Assembly: GCA_019234035.1 (NCBI GenBank)
Contig: JAFALX010000105.1
Span: forward strand, 1-9,661
Length of the DNA: 9,661 nucleotides
Source: Candidatus Dormiibacterota bacterium
Lineage (GTDB): Bacteria; Chloroflexota; Dormibacteria; Aeolococcales; Aeolococcaceae
Reading direction: 5' to 3'
A program made the position numbers and the translations under genes. Shown here piece after piece: positions 1 through 6,344 of the stretch. Under the pieces are notes generated by a model, which saw nothing but the letters and a program-made list of their open reading frames with translations, was not told the origin of the DNA and did not search any database. The first letter of the stretch is position 1. Each line of letters begins with the position of its first letter.

Positions 1-499
1 GATCGTGCGAAATCGTGAGGAACATCCCCATCGGGCTATTCCCGCTCGCCAAACCGGAGAACAGGTAGTAGAGGGTTCCATCGCTACCGAAGTCAACCTC
101 CGGCGCGTAACACGTAGCGGCTCCCGCAGGCAGGTTCGGTACGGGCGTTACCGTCAACCAGCCACGGCCTCCGTCCCCCGACACTTGCAGGCTGCAATTG
201 AACGCGGCGTCGAGACGGTTGGCGATGGCAACGAAGCGAGGATTAGTGGGGTCGACCACCAGCTGAGGCGAGTTGTTGCTCAGACGGTCGACGAGATCGG
301 TTGCCGTCACTGGAACCTGCGTTGCGACATGGGGTGAGCCCATAACCGCCGTAGTGCGAGACGCGAACCCAAAGCCAGCGAGTGCGAATCCGCCAAGCAC
401 CGCCGCGGCGGCGCCGACCGTCAACCCAATTGCACGTCGTCGTGACAAAGTGAGACCAGGGTGGCCCCGCGGGGTCACCCTGGTAACCAAGGACAACAT
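1..499 (-). CDS. Exported BNR/Asp-box (sialidase-like) beta-propeller protein, 3' end cut by window
   Basis: The reading frame opens at ATG 497-499 and stays open for 166 codons to the window edge, so the C-terminus is missing. An in-frame TGA (the stop of the upstream gene) lies 27 nt before this ATG with no start codon between, so ATG 499 is the most upstream start. Residues 1-47 form an export signal: a basic stretch with SRRR (19-22), then a hydrophobic segment of Ala, Gly, Leu and Phe (about 24-46). The SRR could be a weak Tat motif, but the position usually held by Phe is Ala. Residues 107-114 read SGDGGRGW, which fits the Asp-box SxDxGxxW of BNR/sialidase propellers. The last residues, TISHD, look like the start of a second Asp-box. 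Cys102 and Cys130 could pair outside the cell. The role may be glycan binding or hydrolysis, but Asp-boxes also occur in non-enzymatic propellers, so activity is not claimed. It is probably co-transcribed with the exported protein at 527-1189. Confidence 0.8.
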   Translation of the reverse strand, partial: MLSLVTRVTPRGHPGLTLSRRRAIGLTVGAAAAVLGGFALAGFGFASRTTAVMGSPHVATQVPVTATDLVDRLSNNSPQLVVDPTNPRFVAIANRLDAAFNCSLQVSGDGGRGWLTVTPVPNLPAGAATCYAPEVDFGSDGTLYYLFSGLASGNSPMGMFLTISHD

Positions 500-526
500 T
501 TCAGCGCTGCCGGTTTCGTGGTCCGC

Positions 527-1189
527 TCAGACGATCGTCAAAGGCGCCTGATTCCCATTGGTGGACGTGCTGTCAGACAGACAGACACCCGCCTCCTGCG
601 GAGATGTGTTCGCGGTGAGGTTCGATTGGAGACTGTACGGTCCCGCAATGCCAGCCGTCGAGTTGTAGAGAGTCACGCTTGAGCCGCCGCCCAACGAGCC
701 GCTGGCGGCAGCGACGATCTTCCCGGACGTGTTGATTTGGACAGAGCCGTTGTTCTTCACTCCGTAGTTGTTCATGTTCCAGGTCATGCAGTCGTACGAA
801 GGGTCCCCTCCCCACGTCGTGTGACTCGTGTATCCGATCGGGATGGTATTGACGTCGTACCAGATGCTCCCCGTGCCGCTCTGGTTGAGGCTGTTGCTGC
901 CAGAGACTTCAGCCTCGATATAGAACGATCCGGTGCTGTGTGTTGCTTTGGAGACCGTGGAATTGACCGTCTGCGTCATCGCTTGGCTCCCGTTCCACGT
1001 GTCGTTTCCGGTCACCTTGACGCCGCTGGTGCTGGTGCACGATCCCGCCGAGCAGCCGCCGGAGCTGTCGCCCCAGACCTGCAAGACCCCGACGTAGTTC
1101 GTGCACGCGTATACAAGAGTCGCCGCCAAGGTGAGCGGGACCATAGCAATAACCGCAGCAACGCCGAGCTTCTTGTGTGTCCGAGTCAT
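527..1189 (-). CDS. Exported Asn/Ser/Thr/Gly-rich protein of unknown family
   Basis: This 220-residue protein starts at ATG 1187-1189 and is preceded by GAGG seven bases away, one of the few clear ribosome sites in the window. Residues 1-28 are a classical signal peptide: basic MTRTHKK, a hydrophobic core (about 8-26), then VYA before Cys29. Signal peptidase I could cleave after Ala28. The VYAC sequence also loosely resembles a lipobox, though Tyr is unusual there. The mature part is rich in Asn, Ser, Thr and Gly, has few charges, and carries five Cys (29, 46, 51, 134, 203), so up to two disulfides plus one free or modified Cys. It looks like a small extracellular beta-sandwich. The opening CTNYVGVLQV followed by GVKVTGNDTW recalls short secreted actinobacterial domains that begin with Cys-Thr and include a V-x-V-T-G strand, but I cannot name a family. 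It lies 27 bp upstream of the propeller gene, suggesting a two-gene unit. Codon use is less GC-rich than in lon or htrA. Confidence 0.8.
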   Translation of the reverse strand: MTRTHKKLGVAAVIAMVPLTLAATLVYACTNYVGVLQVWGDSSGGCSAGSCTSTSGVKVTGNDTWNGSQAMTQTVNSTVSKATHSTGSFYIEAEVSGSNSLNQSGTGSIWYDVNTIPIGYTSHTTWGGDPSYDCMTWNMNNYGVKNNGSVQINTSGKIVAAASGSLGGGSSVTLYNSTAGIAGPYSLQSNLTANTSPQEAGVCLSDSTSTNGNQAPLTIV

Positions 1190-1242
1190 CCACGTACCTC
1201 GCTAGGCCCGCCACCGAGCCGTCGCGGCGGATGGTAGCGTGG

Positions 1243-1261
1243 TGTTGTCGAGATAACAACA
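1243..1261. promoter_or_regulatory. Inverted repeat upstream of the exported-protein gene
   Basis: TGTTGT (1243-1248) and ACAACA (1256-1261) are perfect 6-bp arms around a 7-base spacer. The repeat sits 54-72 bases upstream of the ATG at 1189, within a 229-bp intergenic stretch (1190-1418) that shows no other gene. On the minus strand the spacer covers TTATCT, and TTAGAT lies 17 bases further upstream, which could form a weak -35/-10 pair. The repeat could be a repressor site overlapping a promoter. This is inference from position and symmetry only. Confidence 0.3.
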
Positions 1262-1418
1262 TGTGCAGTGCGCATCTAACTCGACGGCTAAGGGCGCGCT
1301 GCATCCAGTGCGCCTTGTCTTCTTTGGCGCCCAATCGCGGCAAAGCACTCGAGCGTGAGCTGCTTACCCGACTCTTAAGCCCGGACTCTCGCTCTTACTC
1401 AGAGGAGTAGCGCTGCTG

Positions 1419-2333
1419 CTAGCGCGGTTGACGACGGCGGTTTGAGCGCGCGCTGGTCCCGCTTGACGCATTCGGACGCTGCCTGCCGACACCGACAAGG
1501 ACCGGCGCCGAGCGCGTGGGCGGCCGATACCGGCGCGCACTCGACCACAACTGCTCAAACGACAGCGCAACCGACTCCGCGAAGTCCGGATGATCAACGA
1601 ACAGGTTCGTGGGAAAACGATCCGGCAGTCCAGGCTCGTTCATAGCGAGCAACGCGCGACGCCGGTCAAACACAGCCAAACGGATAGGAAGACGATCAAC
1701 GACGCGTCCCTCGACGCCGACCTCGTGGTACACGAGCCGGGTTTGCCGCAATGCCTCAGCCTCAGCCGCGTCCAGTTCGTACGACTCATAGAGAGCGCGT
1801 GCCGCGACACCGCGCATCAGCGCGCTCATGACCGCCGGCCGGATCTTCATCGGGCCGCCGCCATAGGGCGCCTTGTTGCAAACGAGAATCTCGGCCTCCG
1901 CCTCGTCGAGCAGCCGGTCGTACAGGCGCCCGACTTCACTTGCTCGCGACAACAACTGCACGTACGGCAGCGCCGCCTGTGGCGCCTCCGGGGCAAGTGT
2001 CGCGAGGATCTGGCGGGCGTACTCAGCCTCGGTGCGCATGGCGCGGTGGCGTGCGTCCTCCTCGGCCATGAGGATCTCCACGATCTCGTCGCGCCCTGGC
2101 GAGTTCCAGGTTCGGTCAGGACCCGTCGCTTGGATCGCGAGGCCCCGGATACCCAGCGCCTCGAGCACGCGATAGATGTTGGCCCGCTCGATGCCGACAA
2201 ACCGTGAGAGCTGGCTTACGGTCGCGCTACCGAGTTGGACCAGCGCGATGAGGACTTTGGCTTCGCGCGCCGTCAGCCGAAAGTCTCCGAGGAATCGGGC
2301 GAGTTCGTCGGTGTTGTTAGTGGCAGCCGACAC
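1419..2333 (-). CDS. TrmB-type winged-helix transcriptional regulator
   Basis: With the GTG start at 2333 the protein has 304 residues. Residues about 11-85 form a winged helix-turn-helix of the TrmB/MarR kind: LTAREAKVLIALVQLG, then TVSQLSRFVGIERANIYRVL (recognition helix around 48-58). A helical linker (about 85-115) follows. The C-terminal effector region (about 120-275) contains ILVCNKAPY, RGVAARALYE, RVVDRLPIRLAVFD and FEQLWSSA. This pattern is shared with actinobacterial TrmB-like regulators, many of which also end in a LuxR-type helix; here that helix is absent and the protein ends in a basic, probably disordered tail (last ~30 residues). The family often senses small molecules such as sugars; the ligand is unknown. 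The start is uncertain: GTG 2387 is in frame and adds 18 residues, but neither has a Shine-Dalgarno site. I prefer 2333 because an operator-like repeat spans it. The gene lies upstream of, and in the same direction as, the exported pair and may control it. Confidence 0.85.
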   Translation of the reverse strand: MSAATNNTDELARFLGDFRLTAREAKVLIALVQLGSATVSQLSRFVGIERANIYRVLEALGIRGLAIQATGPDRTWNSPGRDEIVEILMAEEDARHRAMRTEAEYARQILATLAPEAPQAALPYVQLLSRASEVGRLYDRLLDEAEAEILVCNKAPYGGGPMKIRPAVMSALMRGVAARALYESYELDAAEAEALRQTRLVYHEVGVEGRVVDRLPIRLAVFDRRRALLAMNEPGLPDRFPTNLFVDHPDFAESVALSFEQLWSSARRYRPPTRSAPVLVGVGRQRPNASSGTSARSNRRRQPR

Positions 2334-2349
2334 ATTGCAAGTATGTCGG
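2327..2349. promoter_or_regulatory. Operator-like inverted repeat at the regulator start
   Basis: CCGACA (2327-2332) and TGTCGG (2344-2349) are perfect 6-bp arms separated by 11 bases, overlapping GTG 2333 of the regulator. On the minus strand CATACT lies between the arms exactly six bases before GTG, as a -10 element would for leaderless transcription. Binding here would block transcription initiation, so autoregulation is plausible. If translation instead starts at GTG 2387, the repeat is inside the coding region and this reading weakens. Confidence 0.35.
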
Positions 2350-2422
2350 ATAGTGCATGCCCCTGAGTGGAGGAGTGCTGCTGGCACCCGCGCCGCCGGT
2401 CACGGCGCATCGGCGTGGAGGC

Positions 2423-2480
2423 ACTAAGCCGCTGGAGCGAGTCCGCTCGGACGGACGTATCCTCCAGCAGCCGCCTAAGT
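2423..2480 (-). other. Stem-loop in the lon-regulator intergenic region
   Basis: GCTGGAG (2431-2437) pairs perfectly with CTCCAGC (2462-2468), enclosing 24 bases. The flanks 2423-2430 and 2473-2480 can extend the stem with six of eight pairs across a bulge. Inside the loop GTCC (2441-2444) can pair with either of two GGAC copies (2449-2452 or 2453-2456), so two inner folds exclude each other. No T-run follows on the minus strand, so it is not a classical terminator. It lies about 100 bases upstream of the regulator start and about 150 bases after the lon stop. It could be a leader structure or mRNA 3' end. Confidence 0.35.
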
Positions 2481-2508
2481 AGCGCGCCCGGCTCCTCAGC
2501 CACTCCCA

Positions 2509-2525
2509 CCTCTCGATGCGAGAGG
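2509..2525. terminator. Short perfect hairpin downstream of lon, possible terminator
   Basis: CCTCTCG (2509-2515) and CGAGAGG (2519-2525) form a 7-bp stem with a 3-base centre, about 105 bases after the lon stop on the minus strand. No T-tract follows on either strand. GC-rich actinobacteria often terminate at hairpins without a U-tract, so it may end the lon transcript, but the distance from the stop makes this weak. Confidence 0.25.
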
Positions 2526-2630
2526 GTCATCGAGATCGCTCGTGTCGAAGCTGAAAAGTCGAATGGAGCGCTAGTGGGCGCTGACCACCTCATGCGCGAG
2601 TGGGCCGGTGCGGATGACGAGGGCCGTATT

Positions 2631-5195
2631 TCAGACGCTGATCGGCGGGGGCGCCTCGCGCCCGGGGACCGGCAGCACGAAGCCGGCTCCACGCCGCGGC
2701 CGCTGCGCGGCCTGCTCAGCCGGCATCAGCGCGCGATCGAGCACCTGATCCAACGTCTCGACCGGCACGACCTCGATGGCATCGAGAATCTCGCTGTCGA
2801 CCTCGTGGAGGTCACGCATGTTCTTCGCCGGCAGGATGAACGTCTTCAGGCCGGAGCGATGCGCCGCGAGCAGCTTGTCCTTCACGCCGCCGATGGGCAG
2901 CACGCGGCCGCGGAGCGTCACCTCGCCCGTCATCGCCAGGTCGCGCCGCACCGCGCGTCCGGCGGCCGCCGACACCATCGCGGTCGTCATCGTGACGCCG
3001 GCGGACGGCCCGTCCTTCGGTACGGCACCCGCGGGCACGTGGACGTGAATCGAGTGCGTGTCGAAGAAGTCGGCAGGCGCGCCGTATTCCTTCGCGTGCA
3101 CGCGCGCCCATGACAGCGCGGCGCGTGCGGACTCCTCCATCACGTTGCCCAGCTGTCCCGTGAGCACGAGCTCCGGCTTGCCCTCGATGGGCAGCGCCTC
3201 GACGGTCGCGATGTCGCCGCCGACCTCGCTGACCACGACGCCGGTCACCGCCCCGATCTCGTCGCGCTCCTGTGTCTCGCCGTAGTCGAAGCGCTGCGGC
3301 CCGAGGTACTCGGTGAGCTCATCGGGCTGGACAACCACGGGGGCCTCCGCGCCGGCCGCGAGCTTGCGCGGAATCTTGCGCGCCACCTCGGCGATGGTGC
3401 GGTCGAGCTGGCGCACACCCGCTTCGCGCGTGTAGCCGTGCAGGATCGCGACGAGCGTCTCACGAGGCAGGCGCAGCTCCGACTCGTCGAGACCGTGCTG
3501 CTCCATCTGCTTCGGGATGAGGTGCCGCTCGGCGATGCCGACCTTCTCCTGCTCCGTGTAGCCCGTGATACGAATGATCTCCATGCGATCACGCAGCGGC
3601 GGGCTGATCGTCTCGGCGATGTTGGCCGTGGTGATGAACAGCACGTGTGAGAGGTCGTATGGAACCTCGAGGTAGTGATCGCTGAACTCGCGATTCTGTT
3701 CGGGGTCGAGCACCTCGAGCAGCGCGGCGGACGGATCGCCGCGGAAGTCGGCGCCGACCTTGTCGATCTCGTCGAGCATGATCACGGGATTGCGCGTCCC
3801 CGCATTGCGCATCGACTGGATGATCCGTCCCGGCAACGCACCGATGTACGTGCGCCGGTGCCCGCGAATCTCCGCTTCGTCGCGAATGCCGCCCAGCGAC
3901 ATGCGCACGAACTTGCGGTCGAGCGCGCGCGCGATGCTGCGGCCGAGCGAGGTCTTCCCCACACCGGGCGGACCGACGAAACAGAGAATCGGCGTCTGCA
4001 GTGTGCGACGTGGCTTGTCCGCGATGGGAACTGGAGTCCGAGCCGGAATTTCGGCTGAATCGTCAGTGGGTGACGTCAGCGGGGGGTCGCCGACTGAGCC
4101 CAGCGAGCTGGTCGCCTCCTTCTTCGCGAGCTTCGCCAGCGTCCGCTCGCGAACCGCGAGCCACTCGAGCAAACGATCCTTCACTTTCGTCAGCCCGTAG
4201 TGGTCCTCGTCGAGGATCGCGGCGGCGCGTTCGATGTCGACGTGCTCCGGCGGCGGGTCACCCCACGAGAGATCGAGCAGCCAGTCGATCCACGTGCGCA
4301 CCATCCCCATCTCCGGTGACGCGCTCGGGATCTGCTCCAGCCGGTGCACCTCCTTGAGCACGCGCTGCCGCACGGCATCGGGCATGCCCGCACCTTCGAC
4401 GCGCGCGGAGAGATCCTCCTCGTCCTCGTCACCACCCTCCAGCTCCGACAGCTCCTTGCGGATCGCGCGCAGTTGCTCGCGCAGGATGTGCTCCCGCTGC
4501 GACTTGTTGATCGTCTTCTGTACGTCCTCGTGGATCTTGCTGCGCAGCTGCGCAACCTCGAGCTGACGCGCGAGCATGGGCACGAGGTCGCGCAGCCGCT
4601 GCACGACGCTGATCTCCTGGAGCAGACCCACTCGCTCCTCGAACGACAGATCCGGCGCGGCGCTCGCGATGTCCGCGATGAGCTCGGGCTGATTCGCGCG
4701 CGACATCGCCATCGCCATGTCGGCGCCGACTGCGGCACCCGCGCCGACGTACTCCGCGAAGATGTTCTTCACGGAACCGGACAGCGCCGACACCTCGGCG
4801 TTGTCCAGCGCCAGCAGGTTCACCGGCTGCACCAGCGCGCGCCACGCATCGCCGCTCGAGTCGAAGCGCTCGAGCCGCACACGCTCGCGTCCTTCGACCA
4901 GGGCGTGGGCGCCGCCGGTCGGCAGCCTGCGGAAGGCGCCGACGTGCGCGATCACCGCGACCGGGTGCACCTCCTCGAGCGACACCTCGTCGCGGTCTGC
5001 GTCGAGCTGAATGGCGAGCACGACGCGGCCGTCGCCGTTGACCGCGGCCTCCAGGGCCGCGACGCTGCGCGGACGACCGGCGGCGAGCGGAGCCAGCTGC
5101 GACGGGAACACCACGTTGTCGCGCAGCGGGACGACCGGGAGCCACTCGGGCTCGGCCGGCTCGGATGCCGCCGGCTGCTCGGACTCGTCGCTCAT
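2631..5195 (-). CDS. lon: ATP-dependent protease Lon (LonA type)
   Basis: Lon is a cytoplasmic AAA+ serine protease (EC 3.4.21.53) that unfolds and degrades damaged and regulatory proteins. With ATG 5195 it has 854 residues. The N-terminal substrate-binding domain begins with WLPVVPLRDNVVFP, followed by a coiled-coil region (about 205-260) and the AAA+ module: Walker A GPPGVGKTS (408-416), Walker B VIMLDEID (471-478), and the sensor-2 region TREAGVRQLDR. The protease domain has catalytic Ser731 in PKDGPSAG and Lys774 in GGVKDKLLAAHR, 43 residues apart as in known Lon enzymes. All catalytic elements are intact. It is longer than the usual ~770-810 residues because of a low-complexity segment at 358-400 and a ~30-residue Pro/Arg-rich tail. 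GTG 5213, in frame, would add MVILAP; no Shine-Dalgarno site supports either start, and ATG followed by SDESEQ fits better. The PLD-family gene ends 31 bp upstream on the same strand, so the two may share a transcript. I saw no obvious HspR/HAIR or CIRCE operator. Confidence 0.97.
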   Translation of the reverse strand: MSDESEQPAASEPAEPEWLPVVPLRDNVVFPSQLAPLAAGRPRSVAALEAAVNGDGRVVLAIQLDADRDEVSLEEVHPVAVIAHVGAFRRLPTGGAHALVEGRERVRLERFDSSGDAWRALVQPVNLLALDNAEVSALSGSVKNIFAEYVGAGAAVGADMAMAMSRANQPELIADIASAAPDLSFEERVGLLQEISVVQRLRDLVPMLARQLEVAQLRSKIHEDVQKTINKSQREHILREQLRAIRKELSELEGGDEDEEDLSARVEGAGMPDAVRQRVLKEVHRLEQIPSASPEMGMVRTWIDWLLDLSWGDPPPEHVDIERAAAILDEDHYGLTKVKDRLLEWLAVRERTLAKLAKKEATSSLGSVGDPPLTSPTDDSAEIPARTPVPIADKPRRTLQTPILCFVGPPGVGKTSLGRSIARALDRKFVRMSLGGIRDEAEIRGHRRTYIGALPGRIIQSMRNAGTRNPVIMLDEIDKVGADFRGDPSAALLEVLDPEQNREFSDHYLEVPYDLSHVLFITTANIAETISPPLRDRMEIIRITGYTEQEKVGIAERHLIPKQMEQHGLDESELRLPRETLVAILHGYTREAGVRQLDRTIAEVARKIPRKLAAGAEAPVVVQPDELTEYLGPQRFDYGETQERDEIGAVTGVVVSEVGGDIATVEALPIEGKPELVLTGQLGNVMEESARAALSWARVHAKEYGAPADFFDTHSIHVHVPAGAVPKDGPSAGVTMTTAMVSAAAGRAVRRDLAMTGEVTLRGRVLPIGGVKDKLLAAHRSGLKTFILPAKNMRDLHEVDSEILDAIEVVPVETLDQVLDRALMPAEQAAQRPRRGAGFVLPVPGREAPPPISV

Positions 5196-5226
5196 TGGCG
5201 CGAGGATAACCACGCGGCGAAGCAGT

Positions 5227-6312
5227 TCAAACCGCGCTGCTCAAGGGTTGTGCGGCCGCCCAGTCGCGCTCCCACGCCGCTGCCAGGTACGCGGCGGCGG
5301 GCGCGCTGTCCATCAGCAGCGCCGCCTCCCAGCTGGCGCCAAAGCCGGTCCTGCTCCAGTTGGCCGAGGTCACGACCGCGGTGGTGTCGGCGATCAGCCC
5401 CTTCGCATGTCCGCGGGTCGACGTCGACGGGTCCATCCATCGCGCCGCCACGCCCGAGCGAGCCATGAACACGGCCTCGCCCGGACGCGGGCGTGTGCCG
5501 AGGAGAAACCGGACATCGGCCCCGCGGACCTGCGCGTCGCGAGCGGCCGCGATCAGCTCCCGCACGGCCGCCGCTCGGCCGGCGACGTAGGGCGCCGTGA
5601 CCAGGACGCGACCGCGCGCTGCGTCGATCACCGTGCGCAGGGCGATGGCGATCGCGAGGCCGCCCACAACCAGCCGCACCCGGCCCGCGTCCGCCGCCAG
5701 CTGCATGGGCTCCACCTGCGGCGCCGGGGCCCCGACCGCTCCCGGGTCCTGGCGAACGGATGCGCCGGGCCGCCACACCCGCGGGGGTGGACCGGCCGCC
5801 GCCCAGGCGGCTTCGAAGGCGGCGCCGGCGACGCCGGCAATCTCGGCGGCGTCGGTCACCGACCACCATTCACGCGTGCCCCGCAGCAGCGGCGCCACGG
5901 GCGCCACCCCGCGGCGCGAGTGCCTCGGTGCGTCCCGCCAGATGAGATTGCCGCTCCCCACTGCGACCTCGCGTCCATCGACCACGAGCAGCTTCCAATG
6001 GCCCGCGGCGACGGCGCGGTCGAGCACGCGCACCCGGCCCCCTGCGAGTGCGACGGCCGACGCGGTGCCGGCGTTGCCGTCAGCGCGGTGGCCGTCGAGG
6101 ATCAGGCGCACGCGCGCGCCGCGCCGCGCCGCGGACGCCAGCGCCCATGCGTAGGACGGGCCCACCTCGTACACGGCGACGTCGAGCGTCGACCGGGCGC
6201 GCCCGATGAGCCCGGTGAGGACCGAGCCCGCGTTGTCCGGTCCCAGGGCACAGATCAGTTCCGGCACGCCGTGCACCGCGGGGTCCCGTATAAGGTGACC
6301 ACTCGAATGCAC
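5227..6312 (-). CDS. Phospholipase D superfamily protein with two HKD motifs
   Basis: Two HxKxxxxD catalytic motifs are intact: HWKLLVVD (His105 in the 361-residue form), followed by GSGN, and HAKGLIAD (His302), followed by TSANWS. Two PLD half-domains in one chain are the layout of cardiolipin synthases and related phosphodiesterases, and the two histidines would form one active site. The first half begins near LTGLIGRARSTLDVAVYEVG. An Ala/Gly/Pro-rich segment of about 110 residues separates the halves. There is no signal peptide or membrane helix, so it is probably cytoplasmic or peripheral, unlike typical membrane-anchored cardiolipin synthases. The substrate is not predictable: phospholipid or nucleic acid are both possible. 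All plausible starts are GTG (6399, 6312, 6276, 6267) without a ribosome site. 6399 would overlap the divergent htrA gene by 55 bp, so a downstream start is likelier; 6276 would leave 68 bp for a shared promoter region. The gene ends 31 bp before lon. Confidence 0.85.
   Translation of the reverse strand: MHSSGHLIRDPAVHGVPELICALGPDNAGSVLTGLIGRARSTLDVAVYEVGPSYAWALASAARRGARVRLILDGHRADGNAGTASAVALAGGRVRVLDRAVAAGHWKLLVVDGREVAVGSGNLIWRDAPRHSRRGVAPVAPLLRGTREWWSVTDAAEIAGVAGAAFEAAWAAAGPPPRVWRPGASVRQDPGAVGAPAPQVEPMQLAADAGRVRLVVGGLAIAIALRTVIDAARGRVLVTAPYVAGRAAAVRELIAAARDAQVRGADVRFLLGTRPRPGEAVFMARSGVAARWMDPSTSTRGHAKGLIADTTAVVTSANWSRTGFGASWEAALLMDSAPAAAYLAAAWERDWAAAQPLSSAV
6288..6293 (-). promoter_or_regulatory. 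Possible -10 element in the narrow PLD/htrA divergent region
   Basis: The only AT-rich spot between the two divergent genes reads TTATAC on the minus strand (GTATAA on the plus). If used as a -10 box for the PLD-family gene, transcription would begin near 6281, making GTG 6276 or 6267 near-leaderless starts. No convincing -35 box was found. This is weak evidence, included because it bears on the start choice. Confidence 0.2.
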
Positions 6313-6344
6313 CGTATCGCTGCTGCGCCGACGCCAGACGCTCA

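Noticed and set aside
5..337. Plus-strand open frame at the left edge
   Set aside because: The minus strand here encodes a signal peptide and an Asp-box, which is far better supported.
1396..1410. Small hairpin TACTC-AGAG-GAGTA after the regulator stop, considered as a terminator
   Set aside because: Only five pairs and no T-run on the minus strand; too weak to annotate.
2417..2526. Possible tRNA or tRNA-like RNA on the minus strand, suggested by AGTGGCTGAGGAG and nearby stems
   Set aside because: No acceptor/T-arm pairing, no GTTCGA-type T-loop in the right place and no CCA-like end could be found.
2273..2692. Open minus-strand frame of about 139 codons spanning the lon-regulator gap, including EEPGALLRRLLEDTSVRADS
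   Set aside because: It overlaps the ends of both lon and the regulator out of frame, has no ribosome site or recognisable domain, and is rich in Arg/Ser as expected from a GC-rich shadow frame. The central amphipathic stretch is not enough to call a gene.
4344..5468. Plus-strand open frame of 374 codons antisense to lon
   Set aside because: It lies wholly over well-conserved Lon coding sequence and shows no family features.
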